Positions 1 through 16,042 are shown, counted from the stretch's first letter. The stretch is DNA of 64,000 nt from Tillus elongatus (GCA_964006375.1 OZ023269.1:6016501-6080500), one strand, 5' to 3'. Notes: generated by a model not told the origin, from the letters alone. Translations and numbers: made by a program.

Positions 1-127
1 TCTTGACTTAGGAAAGACCTTACTACATATTAAAATTAAACTCTCTAAGTTTATAGAAAATTGAGTTATTTAAATGTGAAGCATTTAATAAAAATTAACT
101 ACCATAACGCACTTGCTGCGTCCCGAG
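1..127 (+). mobile_element. HINE family, 3' end
   Basis: This is the 3' end of a family member whose body lies outside the window. It ends with the small hairpin ACGCActtgcTGCGT at 107-121 followed by CCCGAG and T's. No coding potential is supported. Confidence 0.6.
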
Positions 128-332
128 TTTTTGTATCTCAGAAAACTGCCATCTTTGAATTGCGTCTTCTTATAAAACAATTATGTATTAATATCAAGCA
201 TTGTATGATAATTAATCTACTATGCAATTTCCATAAAACATTTGGTTGGTACTATTGCGACACGACCGAATTGCTTTTAAACCCGTTTCTTGTTGGGGAT
301 GCATGACTTTCTGTTTCTGTTTCTGAAATTTT

Positions 333-520
333 TGTGACGCAGCAAGTGCGTTATGGTAGTGAATTTTCATAGGTATTGTACACTTTTAGTACGGAACATT
401 ACCAAAATAAATGCTTTGAATTTAAACATACCTTGAAGATCGATTTTAGAGGTCCTAATACCCGCATATTTGAAGAATTTTTTCGCGGGTGTTACCATCG
501 ACATCTCTCTATTATCAAAA
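333..520 (-). mobile_element. HINE family, short 3' variant without (TA)n
   Basis: The 3' hairpin is read on the minus strand at 337-351. The body matches the copy at 30690-30884, with shared text around an AAAATCGATCTTCAAGG motif, rather than the (TA)n-bearing copies. It is therefore a diverged subfamily. Confidence 0.45.
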
Positions 521-2356
521 AAATACTTTAATCTTGTGTTATGGCCCCTTTTAAAAAATGCCCAAAACTCAATTTTCTATGAAGCTATAAAATTTATATC
601 CTGTTACGGTCGACTTTTGAGCTACCGTACCATTTTGTTTGCTCTACCAAAAATTAAATGACTCTTGAATTTTGCTTAAATTACTGAATGGTGAATAAAC
701 TATATAATTAAAAGTTATCTGAAAATTCGACATTATTTTTACTATCGTAGCACACTTCTGACATATCTGTAATAATATTTTTGGAGGAACTGTGGTTTAT
801 CAAGCATCGAAAGATTTAACCGCTGAAATATCGAATACAGTGAAGGATTGTTTGATCTATGGGTCTTTGTATTCTCCGAAATCATATTCAACGGCGTAGT
901 TAAGAGACTCTTGATATAAATAAAATACAATGTAACGTCGATTTAATATATCAAGCGCACCTCTTCAATAACGACGTTATAGTTTTTATGTATAAGCAGA
1001 AGAAAAATCAATATTTTAGCAATTGAAGGTGACCTTTAGTTCTTTGGATCTGTCTTTTTCTTTCTAGTTGGATCAGTCCCTCGAGATGTAACAAGACTGA
1101 GTAGTTGTTCCGTTAAAATACGCAAGTTAATTTGAATTATGGAAGTTTCTAGTGGCACAAGTATAAGGAACGCACCGAGTCCTTCCTAGTAGACTGGCGG
1201 GGTTGAAAGTCTATAAATATGAGTGGTAGCAAAGCAAGAGACGGGATTTCGTCTGCAAGAGCGTGAAACAACACTACCTCTTAATAAAAAAGTATTTAAA
1301 AATTCCCAACATTTGTTATGTAAATAGTCACTAATGTCGTCAAATTGAGATGAGTGGTGTTCTCTGTTGCCTACTTGGTGTGTATGGCCTCATCTCGAAA
1401 ATTTGGTAAGCAATTGTATCTCTTTAACTTACGTTACACAATTTTAAAGGGGATTTTCTCTTTTAAATAATGTAGAGGTCCTGACGCTGGGGTACAGACC
1501 ACCTCTGATCAATAATCTTCCTGGTTGCGGAATATTAGCTTGCAATGAGTGATCTCCTGGCTCCGGTGTATCAGCCGGCTTAAAGAATTTATCCGCTAAC
1601 TCCTGGGTGATGCTAATGCACTGTCTGAATACAGGGCGGCGCAAATTCTCTGACTCTTGAATACAGGGTCATTGACAAGAATTACCTGACTGGATTTAAT
1701 GGTAATTCAACTCAACGAACACAAGTGAGTTTTTCTTTTCATCTAGCCACTGATAATTATCTTCCCGTCTAGAGCATTATTATGGAAAAGAAAAGCCAGA
1801 TAAGAAACTTGATATATTTATCTTTATTACAAGTGTACCAGTTTCACCCAATTATACTTATTTTTCTCTTATCGCGACATTTAATGTGACGTTGCTATGA
1901 TTTTGTTTGTGTTAATAGAGCGATTTTAAATTGGTTCTTCTACCCCTATCCAATATCAATTAAAAATGCGTATGTGATTATTTTTTCTAATTATTTAGAC
2001 TCACTAATTTGATAACAAATCTGCTCATGCAAGTATGGAGTTCCTCAAACTTAAATCATTATCCTTGTTTTTTACAGACATTTTCTTGCAAATCTAGCCA
2101 ACAAATAACTGTATAAGTCTTTGAATAATTTTCTCAAGAAAGTTTAAAAATGTCGAGCAAAAATGGTATAAAATCATTTTTCTTACTATTTCACACTGCA
2201 TTGTCATGTAATAAACTGCAACAATCAATGTCCTGGTATATTCTGTCAGCCAAGCCAAAAATTCGGTTAAAAAGAGTTATTTACTCTGAACTAGGAGCCC
2301 TTTCAATAGATAATCTGGTGTTTTCAGTAGAATCTGCTTTATTTGAACTGAGGTGA
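521..2356. other. Unassigned AT-rich DNA
   Basis: No recognisable gene or repeat end is visible. A short open stretch on the minus strand at 1444-1644 (66 codons) is less AT-rich than its surroundings but resembles no family I know. A TATAAATA motif lies at about 1213-1220, with nothing around it to support a promoter. Confidence 0.3.

Positions 2357-2430
<74 letters not shown>
2357..2430. repeat. (TA)n array at the 5' junction of a retrotransposon fragment
   Basis: About 74 bp of uninterrupted TA. It abuts the truncated 5' edge of the CR1/Jockey-like fragment at the codon pair that reads ATACACCAGCCC in another copy and ATACCAGCCC here. This suggests that the junction or a later expansion used that ATA. 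Confidence 0.9.
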
Positions 2431-2433
<3 letters not shown>

Positions 2434-3185
2434 AGCCCTAGACCCGTCACAATAAACAACCAAGTTATTCAAAGCAATGAGTCCTTTTCACTTGTTGGCA
2501 TTTCTGTGGATCGAAATATCAATTGGCACCAACATGTCACATCAATTGCAGAAGCGGCTGCTAAGAAATTAGGTTTGGTCTTCCGGGCTCGCAAATACTT
2601 TTCACCAGCTAATCTCTATATCTTATATACTTCACAGAGAAGACCAAACCTCGAATACTGCTCCCACATCTGGGGTGCTGCTGCCACTTCTACACTCGCT
2701 ATCCTAGACTCTATTCAGAAGAGAGCTATACGTCTCATCGGCGACCCTACCCTCACCCAAAGGCTGCCATCCTTTGCCCACCGACGTGCCGTTGGCGACT
2801 TCTCTCTCTTTTATAGATATCTGCACGGGTACTGCTTAGCGGAGCTTTCTTCCATAGTTCCTCCACGGGCACTGCTTAGCGGAGCTTTCTTCCATAGTTC
2901 CTCCACCTGCTGCTACCAACAGATCTACCAGGGGAACAGAGCGAATGCACCCTTTTACTGTCCCGGTCACCAGACATAGAACATCTTGTTATGCCCGCTC
3001 TTTTGTCCCGAGGACTTCCAAGTTGTGGAATTTCTTGCCGGCACATGTTTTTCCTTCTCCCCCGAACCACCAAACCTTCAAGTCCAGAATTAACAAGTTG
3101 CCTCTTTCCTCCTTGTCGACACCCACGGTACGTTAGTATTTAGGCTGTAAGCCCTCGTGGTGTGTTGTTGAAATAAAATAAAAAA
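2431..3185 (+). mobile_element. CR1/Jockey-like non-LTR fragment, 3' end
   Basis: This encodes only the C-terminal part of a reverse transcriptase. The thumb/connection region has the SVDRNINWHQHVTSI and [12 protein letters not shown] segments typical of non-LTR RTs, followed by IQKRAIRLIG. The palm with the catalytic Asp pair is absent, so it cannot be active. The frame breaks near 2980. A 43-bp tandem duplication around CTGCTTAGCGGAGC lies at about 2825-2910. The 3' end reads GTGTGTTGTTGAAATAAAAT then A-rich sequence, as in the copies at 46068-48622 and, inverted, 31909-34210. Clade placement (CR1 or Jockey group, no RNase H) is inference from RT style. Confidence 0.8.
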
Positions 3186-3896
3186 ATTAAAAAAACGAGT
3201 TTGACCAGATTGTAATATGTTGATGTCAAGAATCTACCGTTACTCTGTATACCATTTCTTTCGGGCGATGCTGTAGTTGTAGTTTATATTAATTTACAGA
3301 CTATAGTACGTGCAAGTGACTTATGTATATATTAAAATTTAGAATTATAACTTGGAACAACTAATGATTTCTGAATATGAAATAGCCTTTCGAGCGGGAG
3401 GCGCGTAGAACAATAAGTAATTAACATCCACGAATTAAACAGTAGCTGCATGTTTGCTAGTTGATACTAGACAACAATACTCATATCATCTTTCTATTAT
3501 ACGACTTTGTTATCGAAAACTGCCACTAACAATAACCAAAACTTTATTTGTAACGTAGCCATACACCAAAACAATGCCTAGGTTTCAATCAAATTACACC
3601 TGAAAGAGCTTACAAACACAGTATGCTGGTTAATATCAATTAAACACAGATTCATTGTACAAAATGCAATTTGAAAGGCTGTATTGGGTGATCAACATTA
3701 TAGCTCCCCTAATTTTGTACCTTTTGATTAGAAAAAAATACGAAATGCGTTTGTAGGGAATGTCCAATAAAGTTTAATTTAAATTCCACAGAAACGATTT
3801 TTGAGATACAAACATACAAAGGATTTTTTTTCAATAGATCAGTCAGATGTATGCTATTAATGTCTTGGAATCCGCTATTTCTTAAACAAGCTAATG

Positions 3897-3897
<1 letters not shown>
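3186..3897. other. Unassigned AT-rich DNA
   Basis: No gene, repeat end or RNA structure is seen that I can support. Confidence 0.3.

Positions 3898-3957
<60 letters not shown>
3898..3957. repeat. (TA)n array
   Basis: About 58 bp of TA. It lies beside a ~100-bp segment (3958-4061) that recurs beside another TA array at 10314-10410, so array and flank belong to one unnamed repeat. Confidence 0.9.
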
Positions 3958-3958
<1 letters not shown>

Positions 3959-4061
3959 ATCAGCATTCCTGACTTACTATTTTTTTTGTTATTGTGGGAG
4001 AGCCGTCAGTTGCAAGTTAAAAACTCTTTATTAAATTGCCGAGTTTTCAGAATGATTTATT
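3958..4061 (+). repeat. Unnamed repeat, interrupted by a HINE
   Basis: It shares CAGTTGCAAGTTAAAAAC and GAGTTTTCAGAATGATTTATT with 10316-10406. At 10406 the sequence runs on as TCATTATC, whereas here AGTGAATTTTC starts directly after TTATT. The 10.4-kb copy therefore serves as an empty site. Confidence 0.6.
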
Positions 4062-4385
<324 letters not shown>

Positions 4386-4504
4386 TCAGTCAGTTGTTTT
4401 TAAAGGGTCAGATAGAAGACCATTTTTTATCACTAAAAGTTAGTATAAACATATATCGTTAGTCGCCTTGTTTACAAATACAGGGTGTCGAACATAAAAA
4501 AAGT

Positions 4505-5696
<1,192 letters not shown>

Positions 5697-5796
5697 GGTT
5701 TTTCACGATAGCCGTGCATTAGAAGTTTATAAAGTTCCCTGATATCCTGAATTTTGAAATTTTGGCAGCGGTCACGAATGCAAATATAATTTCATT

Positions 5797-5854
5797 CTTT
5801 GGTATATCTACTTTTGTTTACAACTTTACATCTACAAAAGTAGATATACCAAAG
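5797..5854. repeat. Perfect hairpin at the PLE 5' edge
   Basis: Arms 5797-5816 and 5835-5854 are exact reverse complements (20 bp, 21 counting the next pair) around an 18-nt loop. It lies directly upstream of PLE coding remnants, so it may be a fold-back made at insertion. Confidence 0.75.
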
Positions 5855-6430
5855 ATTTAAATTATATTAAGAACGTGGCCAAATATAACGGATACACTGC
5901 TTGCCTAGTGGAAAAATTAATCAACAAACAGAAAACAAAAAAATGTTGACGGAATTAACGACGTTCAGAACAGAAAAATCGGAAAAAAACTTTGTTTGCT
6001 TGCCATTTGAACCTAGAGTCACGAGGGGTCCAGACAGCATTTTTTAAAAAGTCAACTTACAGCTAACATTTTCAACAACAAATACCTTAAAAAACTTGCT
6101 AGGTAACCCAAAGGACAAGGATAGCGCGGACAAAATGTCGGGAATTTATGAAATAAGTTGTAAAGATTATAATCTTAAATACGCCGGACAAACAAAAAGA
6201 TCGATTGGAATTAGATTCAAAGAACACATATCCCAATTACGTTATTACGTTACGGTACTGTAGATAAGTCTGCCGTCGCCCGACATATTTGGGATAATAA
6301 TCATCACGTTGATAAAGATAATCTGAAATTAATAAAAAATGTTAGAAAACCAGGACAGCTAAATGGGTTCGAAAGTGTATATATTGCGAAATATAGTTAA
6401 AACAAAAAATGTATGAACACTTCACCAGCG
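5855..6430 (+). pseudogene. Penelope-like element fragment with GIY-YIG endonuclease remnant
   Basis: Pieces read YIKNVAKYNGYTACLVEKLI, then LPFEPRVTRG, then the GIY-YIG core MSGIYEISC, LKYAGQTKRSIGIRFKEHI. In PLEs this single-strand nicking domain follows the RT and makes the target cut. Stops interrupt the frame (near 6045 and at 6261-6263) and it is lost in the region of VARHIWDNNHH. The RT domain is absent. The family differs from the PLE at 59071-60353. A hammerhead lies about 320 bp downstream, where a PLE long terminal region would be expected. Confidence 0.75.
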
Positions 6431-6750
6431 CCAATTACGAGTCACTTGATCGATTGCTTTGCTAAATAAAATTCCCACGTTTTCGTCACGTTCTACCGAT
6501 AACATAAGTATACAGTTATTGTCGCCAAAGGAATCGTTGTTAATTTAGCTGTCGTTGAACCTTCTCAAAACTATTACAGATGGGCACTTTTTACATAAAG
6601 CAGTAGGGATAGCGCAAAGACCTTGTCCGGCGATAAAAATACAATACACTTTGGAATTTGCCTACGACTAGTGTCTCATCTCGGTTCGATCTCTTTACCT
6701 GAGATCCGGTATATAAGTTGATGTTAGTTTTTTAAGTATTTAGAATGTTT

Positions 6751-6795
6751 CATCCTCTGATGACGCTAACTTGGTTAGTGAAACGATCGTCAGGT
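6751..6795 (+). ncRNA. Hammerhead ribozyme, type I, PLE-associated
   Basis: Core CTGATGA is at 6757-6763. Stem II is GCTAAC (6765-6770) with GTTAGT (6774-6779) and loop TTG, then GAAAC at 6780-6784. A tiny stem III is ACG/CGT around AT, and the cleavage-site C is at 6791. Stem I is CCT/AGG. One extra base (C at 6764) lies between the core and stem II, and the closing pair is G-U, so activity is uncertain. Minimal hammerheads are known from PLE terminal repeats, and this one sits downstream of a PLE GIY-YIG remnant. Confidence 0.65.
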
Positions 6796-6810
6796 CTTTT
6801 AAAATGTGTT

Positions 6811-7440
6811 GTGGTGATTTGGGTTCTCCAAGTGTACTTATCAGTGCTCATCACAGGTTCCAATCTTCACTTAGTAATCACTTACTATTTTATTTGTGTA
6901 GGCACAGGTGAATCAATTAGATAATTGGACCAGAATTGGTGAACAAAGCTATCGATAGCATGTAGGTATTGTATTATATTTCTAGAATGTCATAATAGGT
7001 GGGCCGTGAGAGGGCCACCCTCTGTTTTACATTACAATTAGCTTCGTGTGATTAAATTTGAACAACACATGAATAACATATATGTTGTCTTTGTGATGTC
7101 CTTTCTAAATTGTTATTGAATTTCTCTTTATTCAATTGCTAATTAGATGACAATATGTCACAGGTGTAATTAATGCAATTTTAATATAGCAGGAACCAAT
7201 TCAAAATGCCATTTAATTGCTCGCAGCTGTATACTAATTAATCAATACGTTATATGAAAGTAATATTATTTATTTTCGTAATAAAAGCAATCGTAGCAAT
7301 TAAACTACTTGCATCGCGGGCTAGTTGTCATAGTGGCCTTTTATAAAAATTTCGTGTTTCAAATAATGTTCTGTCAATAAAAGCGTAAAATCATACTAAA
7401 CTATTATAATTAATTACCCTATCATACTTCCAGGCTAAGA
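6811..7440. other. Unassigned DNA downstream of the PLE
   Basis: It may include the rest of the PLE terminal region. Nothing else is recognisable. Confidence 0.3.
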
Positions 7441-7450
7441 TTTAAAAAAG

Positions 7451-7785
7451 CCTGGGCGCAGCAAGCGCGTTATGGTAGTGAATTTTCATAGATATGATCT
7501 GGCACAAAATATTTTATTATAACTTTTTCTTCTTGTAACATAGAAATCTAAATTTTGGTATTTAGTTTACCTTTTATATTATAAACCTATCTACCAAATT
7601 TGGTTATCATAGCGTTTTTATTTGTTGAGATAAAAATGTTTTTCGAATAAAAACTCAAAATTTTCCCAGAAAACCTCGTGCGATTTTCTGGGAAAACGAA
7701 CTTTTTCAATCCATTCACAAAAGGAAGGTACGTGCCAAATTTTATTAAAATCGGCCTATTATTTTTTAAATTATCGGTGTGATAC

Positions 7786-7873
<88 letters not shown>

Positions 7874-8001
7874 ATATAAGAATTGAAACTGACCCCGGAT
7901 ATGGATTCTAGGGGGGCTAGTTCCGCTCACTTGAATTTTTTTTTTGAAAATTCAAAAGTTGGGATTTCCCCAATAGTGAACTTTTTCTACGAAAATTCAC
8001 T
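7451..8001 (-). mobile_element. HINE family, short complete-ended copy
   Basis: The 3' hairpin variant (GCGCAGCAAGCGCG) is at the left edge, a (TA)n array is at 7789-7870, and the 5' inverted pair ends at 8001. At ~550 bp it lacks most of the body present in the 1.3-kb copies. Confidence 0.65.
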
Positions 8002-8023
8002 AATAAACAAATATTAGATGATC

Positions 8024-9729
8024 CCGATTTTGATGAAATTTGGTATGTACCTTCCTTTTGTAAGTGGCTTGGATAAGTTCGTTAGCCAGAAAAATCGGTC
8101 CAGTTATTCCGGGTAAATTTTGGGTTTTTCCTTCGGAAAATTTCTGTATCTCCGAAAATAACAGAGCTATGACAACCAAATTTGACATACGTTTCTACTA
8201 TCAAACTTGCCCTACACACCAAAATTCAGATCTCTAAGAAAAAAAGTTATAGGCATTTGAAGAAACAAAATTTGGGTGCCACTGGTGATCATAGGAAAGC
8301 ACAAGAACAAAATATTTTATGTGATTAACAAAACCAATTGAATATTACATACAACTGTTAAGTTTTCTTGGCGCTAAAAGGTCAAGAAGGTGCAGAAAAA
8401 ATATTTTACAAATTTAATAATTTTGCTTCTTAAAACTCGCGATTTGAAACGACAAAATTTGCAATTTTCAGACAACTAATTTGAAGTAAATACGGATTAT
8501 GGCGAAAAAATGTCGTAATAAATGTATTTCACAAAGCCTTGAGTATCAGCATCAACCATCACTGTCCTTCATTTTACTAAAATGTTTTCGGAAAATCCAT
8601 TTCAAAAGACCCTCTTTCTGATGCTTCGGCAGTAGTTTCCGCTATAAAGTTTATGATTTAAGTCTATATTTAAGCAAATTCTCGTAGAAAAAAATCGTTA
8701 TTACAAAGACCGCGAATTTTAAAGAGATTTCTTGAAATGAGCGCGAACTAGGGCCCTTAAAATCCATATACGGGGTCAGTTTCAATTTTTGTCTGTTTAC
8801 ACATATACAGATACGCATTTCTAGAGTAAAGCTCAATACATCTGGTATTATACAAGATATGAGTAAAAATTGTATACGTTAATTATGGGGTGTCTCTAGC
8901 CTGTATCTTATAAACCTGTTTTCACAATACAGGCTGGCCCATAAGTGGTTGGTGATACATGCTTTATTTTTTTGATAGAACACCCCTCATGTTATTGCAT
9001 TTTTGTGTTTTCCATCAAATTATAATGCATGTTTGTAAGGGAAAAAAAAAGAGTTATGTCAATTGCTTTGCAACTTTTCACGTTTTTGGCATGTATTTCA
9101 AACACATATCACAAATTGTGATATGGCGTTTTTATCAATAGATAGCGGAGCCCCATTCAGAGAGCTTTTTCTTTGTATCATTCGTCGAAAAATTCGAGCT
9201 GCCGTATACAGGCACTCTTAAATAGTGGCTGAATTTGAGATGTTTTCGCAGAAATATTTTTAATCTTTCTGTAGAAATCATTTTCTGTATAATTTTTGTG
9301 ATATATTGGTAATGAATAATAAATGTTTAGTAAGTTATTGTAAAAAAAGTTGTCGAATTTTTGTGAAGAATATAATTTAGGGTAACATTACTGAAGGCAA
9401 TTTATGTAAATGAAATTAACATAATTTTTTTCAATTTTGGTCCTAAATCTGTTTGTGAATAATTATATCTTTGCCAGGTGTGTAAATAGCTTAAAGAGGT
9501 TCGTTGAGGAAAATCGGGCCAGTTTTTCTGGAACTTTTAAAGTTAATTTTCGGAAAATGTTTTTACTTTTTGAAACAACAGCTATTTTAATGAAATTGGT
9601 ACATTGTTAGTGCTATCGGTAGAGGTTATACTGTCAACCAAATGTCCTTCTTGTAAAAACAAGACAAATTTGCCATTAAAAACATTTTTACGAAAATTCG
9701 CTACCACAACGCATTTGCTGCCTCCAGAC
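8024..9729 (+). mobile_element. HINE family, diverged copy with nested 5' piece
   Basis: The body starts at a point that normally follows the TA array. It contains a second 5'-type block at ~8685-8790 (GAGCGCGAACTAGGGCCC) and ends with a mutated hairpin (ACGCATTTGCTGCCT) at about 9709-9723. It appears to be old or composite. Confidence 0.55.
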
Positions 9730-9735
9730 TTTATT

Positions 9736-10220
9736 TTAAAATTGGTCCACAAATATGAGTGAATATAGAACAACCAAAATACATATAGACAAACATAGAA
9801 CTTCTCCTTTTACGAAGTAGGTCAAAAAGGGATGATACCAAAAAGGTTCTTAGGAAATGAGATATAATCTCTTTTAGGCCTAGGCCTAAGAACACTCATG
9901 CCTTAGAGACGATCAATGTTGCGATCTATGGACTAGGCAGTTTAAGGCTCTCAAATCGAACTACTACTTACCTAACCTGATCTAACTTTAGAACATCTTC
10001 TAGAACCTTTTGTTAAAATATCTCCAGAACAAGAGCAAAAACATTGAAATAGTAATAATGTTGGGCACGATTCAACCCTAGTACTTCTTGTTCTGTCACA
10101 TTTCAAAATTAAAGTGAGTTTCATGTCAACACATGTCAGTAGACGGCTTTTTTATATACAAAATTGATTTGTCTCGGAATTTTGAAAAAAACAACCAATA
10201 ACCGAATGATACTTTTAAGC
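9736..10220. other. Unassigned DNA
   Basis: Nothing recognised apart from a short GGCCTAGGCC palindrome near 9878. Confidence 0.3.
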
Positions 10221-10232
10221 GGAGCTTCGTCA

Positions 10233-10235
10233 GCC

Positions 10236-10313
<78 letters not shown>
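10233..10313. repeat. (TA)n array with repeat flank
   Basis: About 80 bp of TA followed by the same flank as 3958-4061. Confidence 0.9.
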
Positions 10314-10315
<2 letters not shown>

Positions 10316-10486
10316 GATCAGCAGTCCTAACTTACTGACTTGTGGGATAGCCGTCTGTTGCAAGTTAAAAACTCTTTATTAAATTGTCGAGTTTTCAGAA
10401 TGATTTATTTCATTATCAAGGATACAACATGGAAAGCAAAAAATTTTACAATTTCCATAGAATTACTACAAGAGTTTTAAATACTT

Positions 10487-10857
10487 ACATGCAAGCTAAC
10501 AGAACCTCGGTGGTTCAGGGGTAAGAACCGAAGTACTGGGTTCGATCCTAGGTTACTCCTTTCACTTTTTCAGTACAAACTGTAACATTAACATCAACCG
10601 AGGTTCTGGCATGGTATTTAAGCAAGTTGAATGTCTGCACGTTCCGCCCTTCGGAGAGGGCGTAAAGCCGTCGGTCCCGTGTCCATGCGATGTTGGGCAC
10701 GTTAAAGATCCCTACCCTTCTTACAGAATGGCAGGGGTTTGGCAAAATTTCCGGGATAGTGAGGTAAAACTGTTCCCTGGCGTCGGTGATTGGCCATAGT
10801 CGCGGAAATAGGCCGACGTTAAAGAAACAAAACACACACACACACATGCAAGCTTAC
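10487..10857 (+). mobile_element. tRNA-headed SINE with target duplication
   Basis: The body is 10501-10843. A pol III box A (TGGTTCAGGGG, 10511-10521) and box B (GGTTCGATCC, 10539-10548) mark a tRNA-derived head. A GC-richer central part includes GGGCACGTTAAAGATCCC, which resembles the conserved middle domains of invertebrate SINEs. The tail is (CA)n. Flanking 14-mers at 10487-10500 and 10844-10857 match at 13 of 14 positions, which indicates TPRT integration by a partner LINE. It sits in the 3' flank of the minus-strand PLE that follows. Calling the central domain a named class would need a library search. Confidence 0.8.
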
Positions 10858-11250
10858 TAATTTGTTTTTGTTTTATCTTTAGCAAGAAATTGTAAATAGG
10901 GATAGTATTTTTTTAATTCTTATCTTCCTTTAAGTTTGTAAAATTTTTGTTAAAAGTTATTTCGAAGTCTGCTAAATACATTATTTTATTATTTAAGGTC
11001 CAATGTAAAATAGAAACATAACTAAAATTTATATTATGGCCGGTATCAAGATTATGTTCAGACAAAGCACAAGTTATTTTTTGTGTTGTTTAAATCTATA
11101 TTTAAGGGATCTGCTTGTTTAGCCAATGTATTTTGAATTACATTTACTACATGGAATCCAATATACCACCCCAGATACTTTAAAAATTTCATCCTTACTT
11201 TTAAGTTCACTGAAAATATTATTAATTGTATTAAGTATCCAAACGTTATT
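10858..11250 (-). pseudogene. Penelope-like element, C-terminal part (first half of a split copy)
   Basis: On the minus strand this continues the PLE at 12648-13013 after removal of the HINE. It reads VSGVVYWIPC and KYIG (GIY-YIG region, with a stop after KYIG), then CALSEHNLDTGHN, then the family's end (compare LADFEITFNKNF here with LEEFEITFNDNL at 60.2 kb). The catalytic RT part is not present and stops interrupt it. The SINE at 10501-10843 lies in its trailing region. Confidence 0.75.
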
Positions 11251-12647
<1,397 letters not shown>

Positions 12648-13013
12648 TTTTTTTTTTAAATTGGTTTCATTTCTAAATATAAACTGTAATCTAGTGGTAA
12701 TATTTTTAATGTAACGAATCGATATGTAAAAAATGTTTCCGAACTTGAAATTATATGGGTGTTGTGTCAGATAAATTTGATATTGTTTGTAGTGTCTTGT
12801 ATTGTAATGGTAATTGTTTGAAGACTTGTATAATAGTTTATTAGGTAATTTAGGAGGATACGAGTTGTTTACAAAAATTTTAAACCTAGGTTTAAAAAAT
12901 ATAATATTGAAATATGCCATCGCTCTCTCCCTGAAAAAAAAAACATTATAATATTTTTGTACATTATCTACAATATAAACAGATAATCTTTGCAACATAT
13001 AACACGGTGACAA
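12648..13013 (-). pseudogene. Penelope-like element, second half of a split copy
   Basis: It encodes FVNNSYPPKLPNKLLYKSS, YNTRHYK and FYISIRYIKN, matching FVNNSYPPKLLNKLLY, YNTRQY and FYISIPYIKS of the plus-strand PLE at 59.7-59.9 kb. This is the linker between RT and GIY-YIG domains. It continues across the inserted HINE into 10858-11250. The 5' part of the element is missing. Confidence 0.75.
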
Positions 13014-14524
<1,511 letters not shown>

Positions 14525-14529
14525 CATTT

Positions 14530-15124
14530 TTGTAATAGTTAACCAAGATGTTTTGTTTAGACTTTTCATATAGTCTACTATCTTTAACTTACCGCATGGA
14601 ATAAACCGGTATTTTATTGCAATTTTAAGGCAATAATTGTACAAAATTTCTTGAGTAATTAAACCGAGAGCTTCCATTTGTTAATCTTAGCTATCAGAAG
14701 CACGCCACTATCCTTAAATAATTTTGTAAAGTAACATAAATTAGCTACACTGTGAAAGACGTTGTGTTTGTTTCATTTAGCTCTGTGTGAGGTAATTTAA
14801 ACAATACGTGGCACATTTAGAGCCTGTGTAGGGCCCTTTTCATCTCTCAGTTGTTTAGCTGTCTGTTGCATAGTTAATTTGTCTGAACCAACGGTTCTAA
14901 GCATTGTCCAACTTTCTCCTTCACTAAGATAGACAATAATTTGGTCTATCAAGCACATGTGTATCTAAATTACAAACAATTACACAAATTGTTTCCATCG
15001 CATTAAGCTGTAATCAGAGGTAGATGAAAGTGAATAAATAAAAACTTTAGGTACCTTACCAACTTAAAGCAAGTCACATAAAACGCAAATAAATATTAAT
15101 AATCTTCTATTTAGTAACCATTTT
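14530..15124. other. Unassigned DNA
   Basis: Nothing recognisable. Confidence 0.3.
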
Positions 15125-15243
15125 AGTGAACTTTCTCTTAAAAAAAATCACTAATGAGGAGATCTCGACTTTTGAATTTTTTAAAATTTCTTCAAATGAG
15201 CGCGAACTAGGTGCCCTAGAATCAAAGTCCGGGGTCAATTTCA

Positions 15244-15310
<67 letters not shown>

Positions 15311-15985
15311 TGCGCGCGCGCGCGTGTGTGTGTGTTACTCACCGATAACTCAAAAAATAATTTCTATAAAATTTGGCAAGTACCTTCCTTTTATTAGTGA
15401 CTTCGATAGGTTCGTTAGCCAGGAAAATCAAGCTAGGTTTTCCGGGAAAATTTTGAGTTTTCTTTTGGAAAAAATAACAAACCTACGGCAACCAAATTCG
15501 GTAAGCTAGTTTAAATTGTAAAAACCAAGCTGTGCACCACAATTTAGGTCTCTAAGGTGAAATAAAAAAAGCTATAGGCACTTAATGAAGCAAAATTTAG
15601 TGCGACTTAAATCCAGAGAAGACGCAATACCAAAATAATAGATGTGTTAAAACAAAATCTATTAAACATTACAGAGAACGTTTATAATTTCATGCCGCAA
15701 AAAGTTCAAGAAGTACCAAAAAAATTACTTTGAAAATTTTATAATTTTTCTCCTGTAAATGTCACACTGGAGATTTTAAACGTGAAAATTAGTATAACTA
15801 TTGTGTTTTATGAATCGTAAATATTGCATAAAATGTATATAAGCATGTTCTAGATTATGCTACGCTTCTTATTTCTTAAAGTAGTTGCAAAATATGCCTC
15901 TAAATACTTTACATCTTACAAATAAATAACTGGAAACTATTATGCGTTATCTACTGTTTATTGCTCTACATTTTCTAAGTATTAT

Positions 15986-16042
15986 TGTGGTTGAATCGTT
16001 AATGCTGATAAGCAAAGGAACCCTGGTTCAAATCTCGCCGTA
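15986..16042 (+). other. tRNA-like (SINE-head) remnant
   Basis: A box B-like TGGTTCAAATC lies at 16024-16034 with a weak box A upstream. It is duplicated in the inverse long HINE at about 53317-53385, so it travels with that element and is not a functional tRNA gene. Confidence 0.35.

Noticed and set aside
2277..2472. Tyr-Ile repeat proteins from (TA)n arrays here and at ~24 other places
   Set aside because: Pure microsatellite translation with no coding flank.
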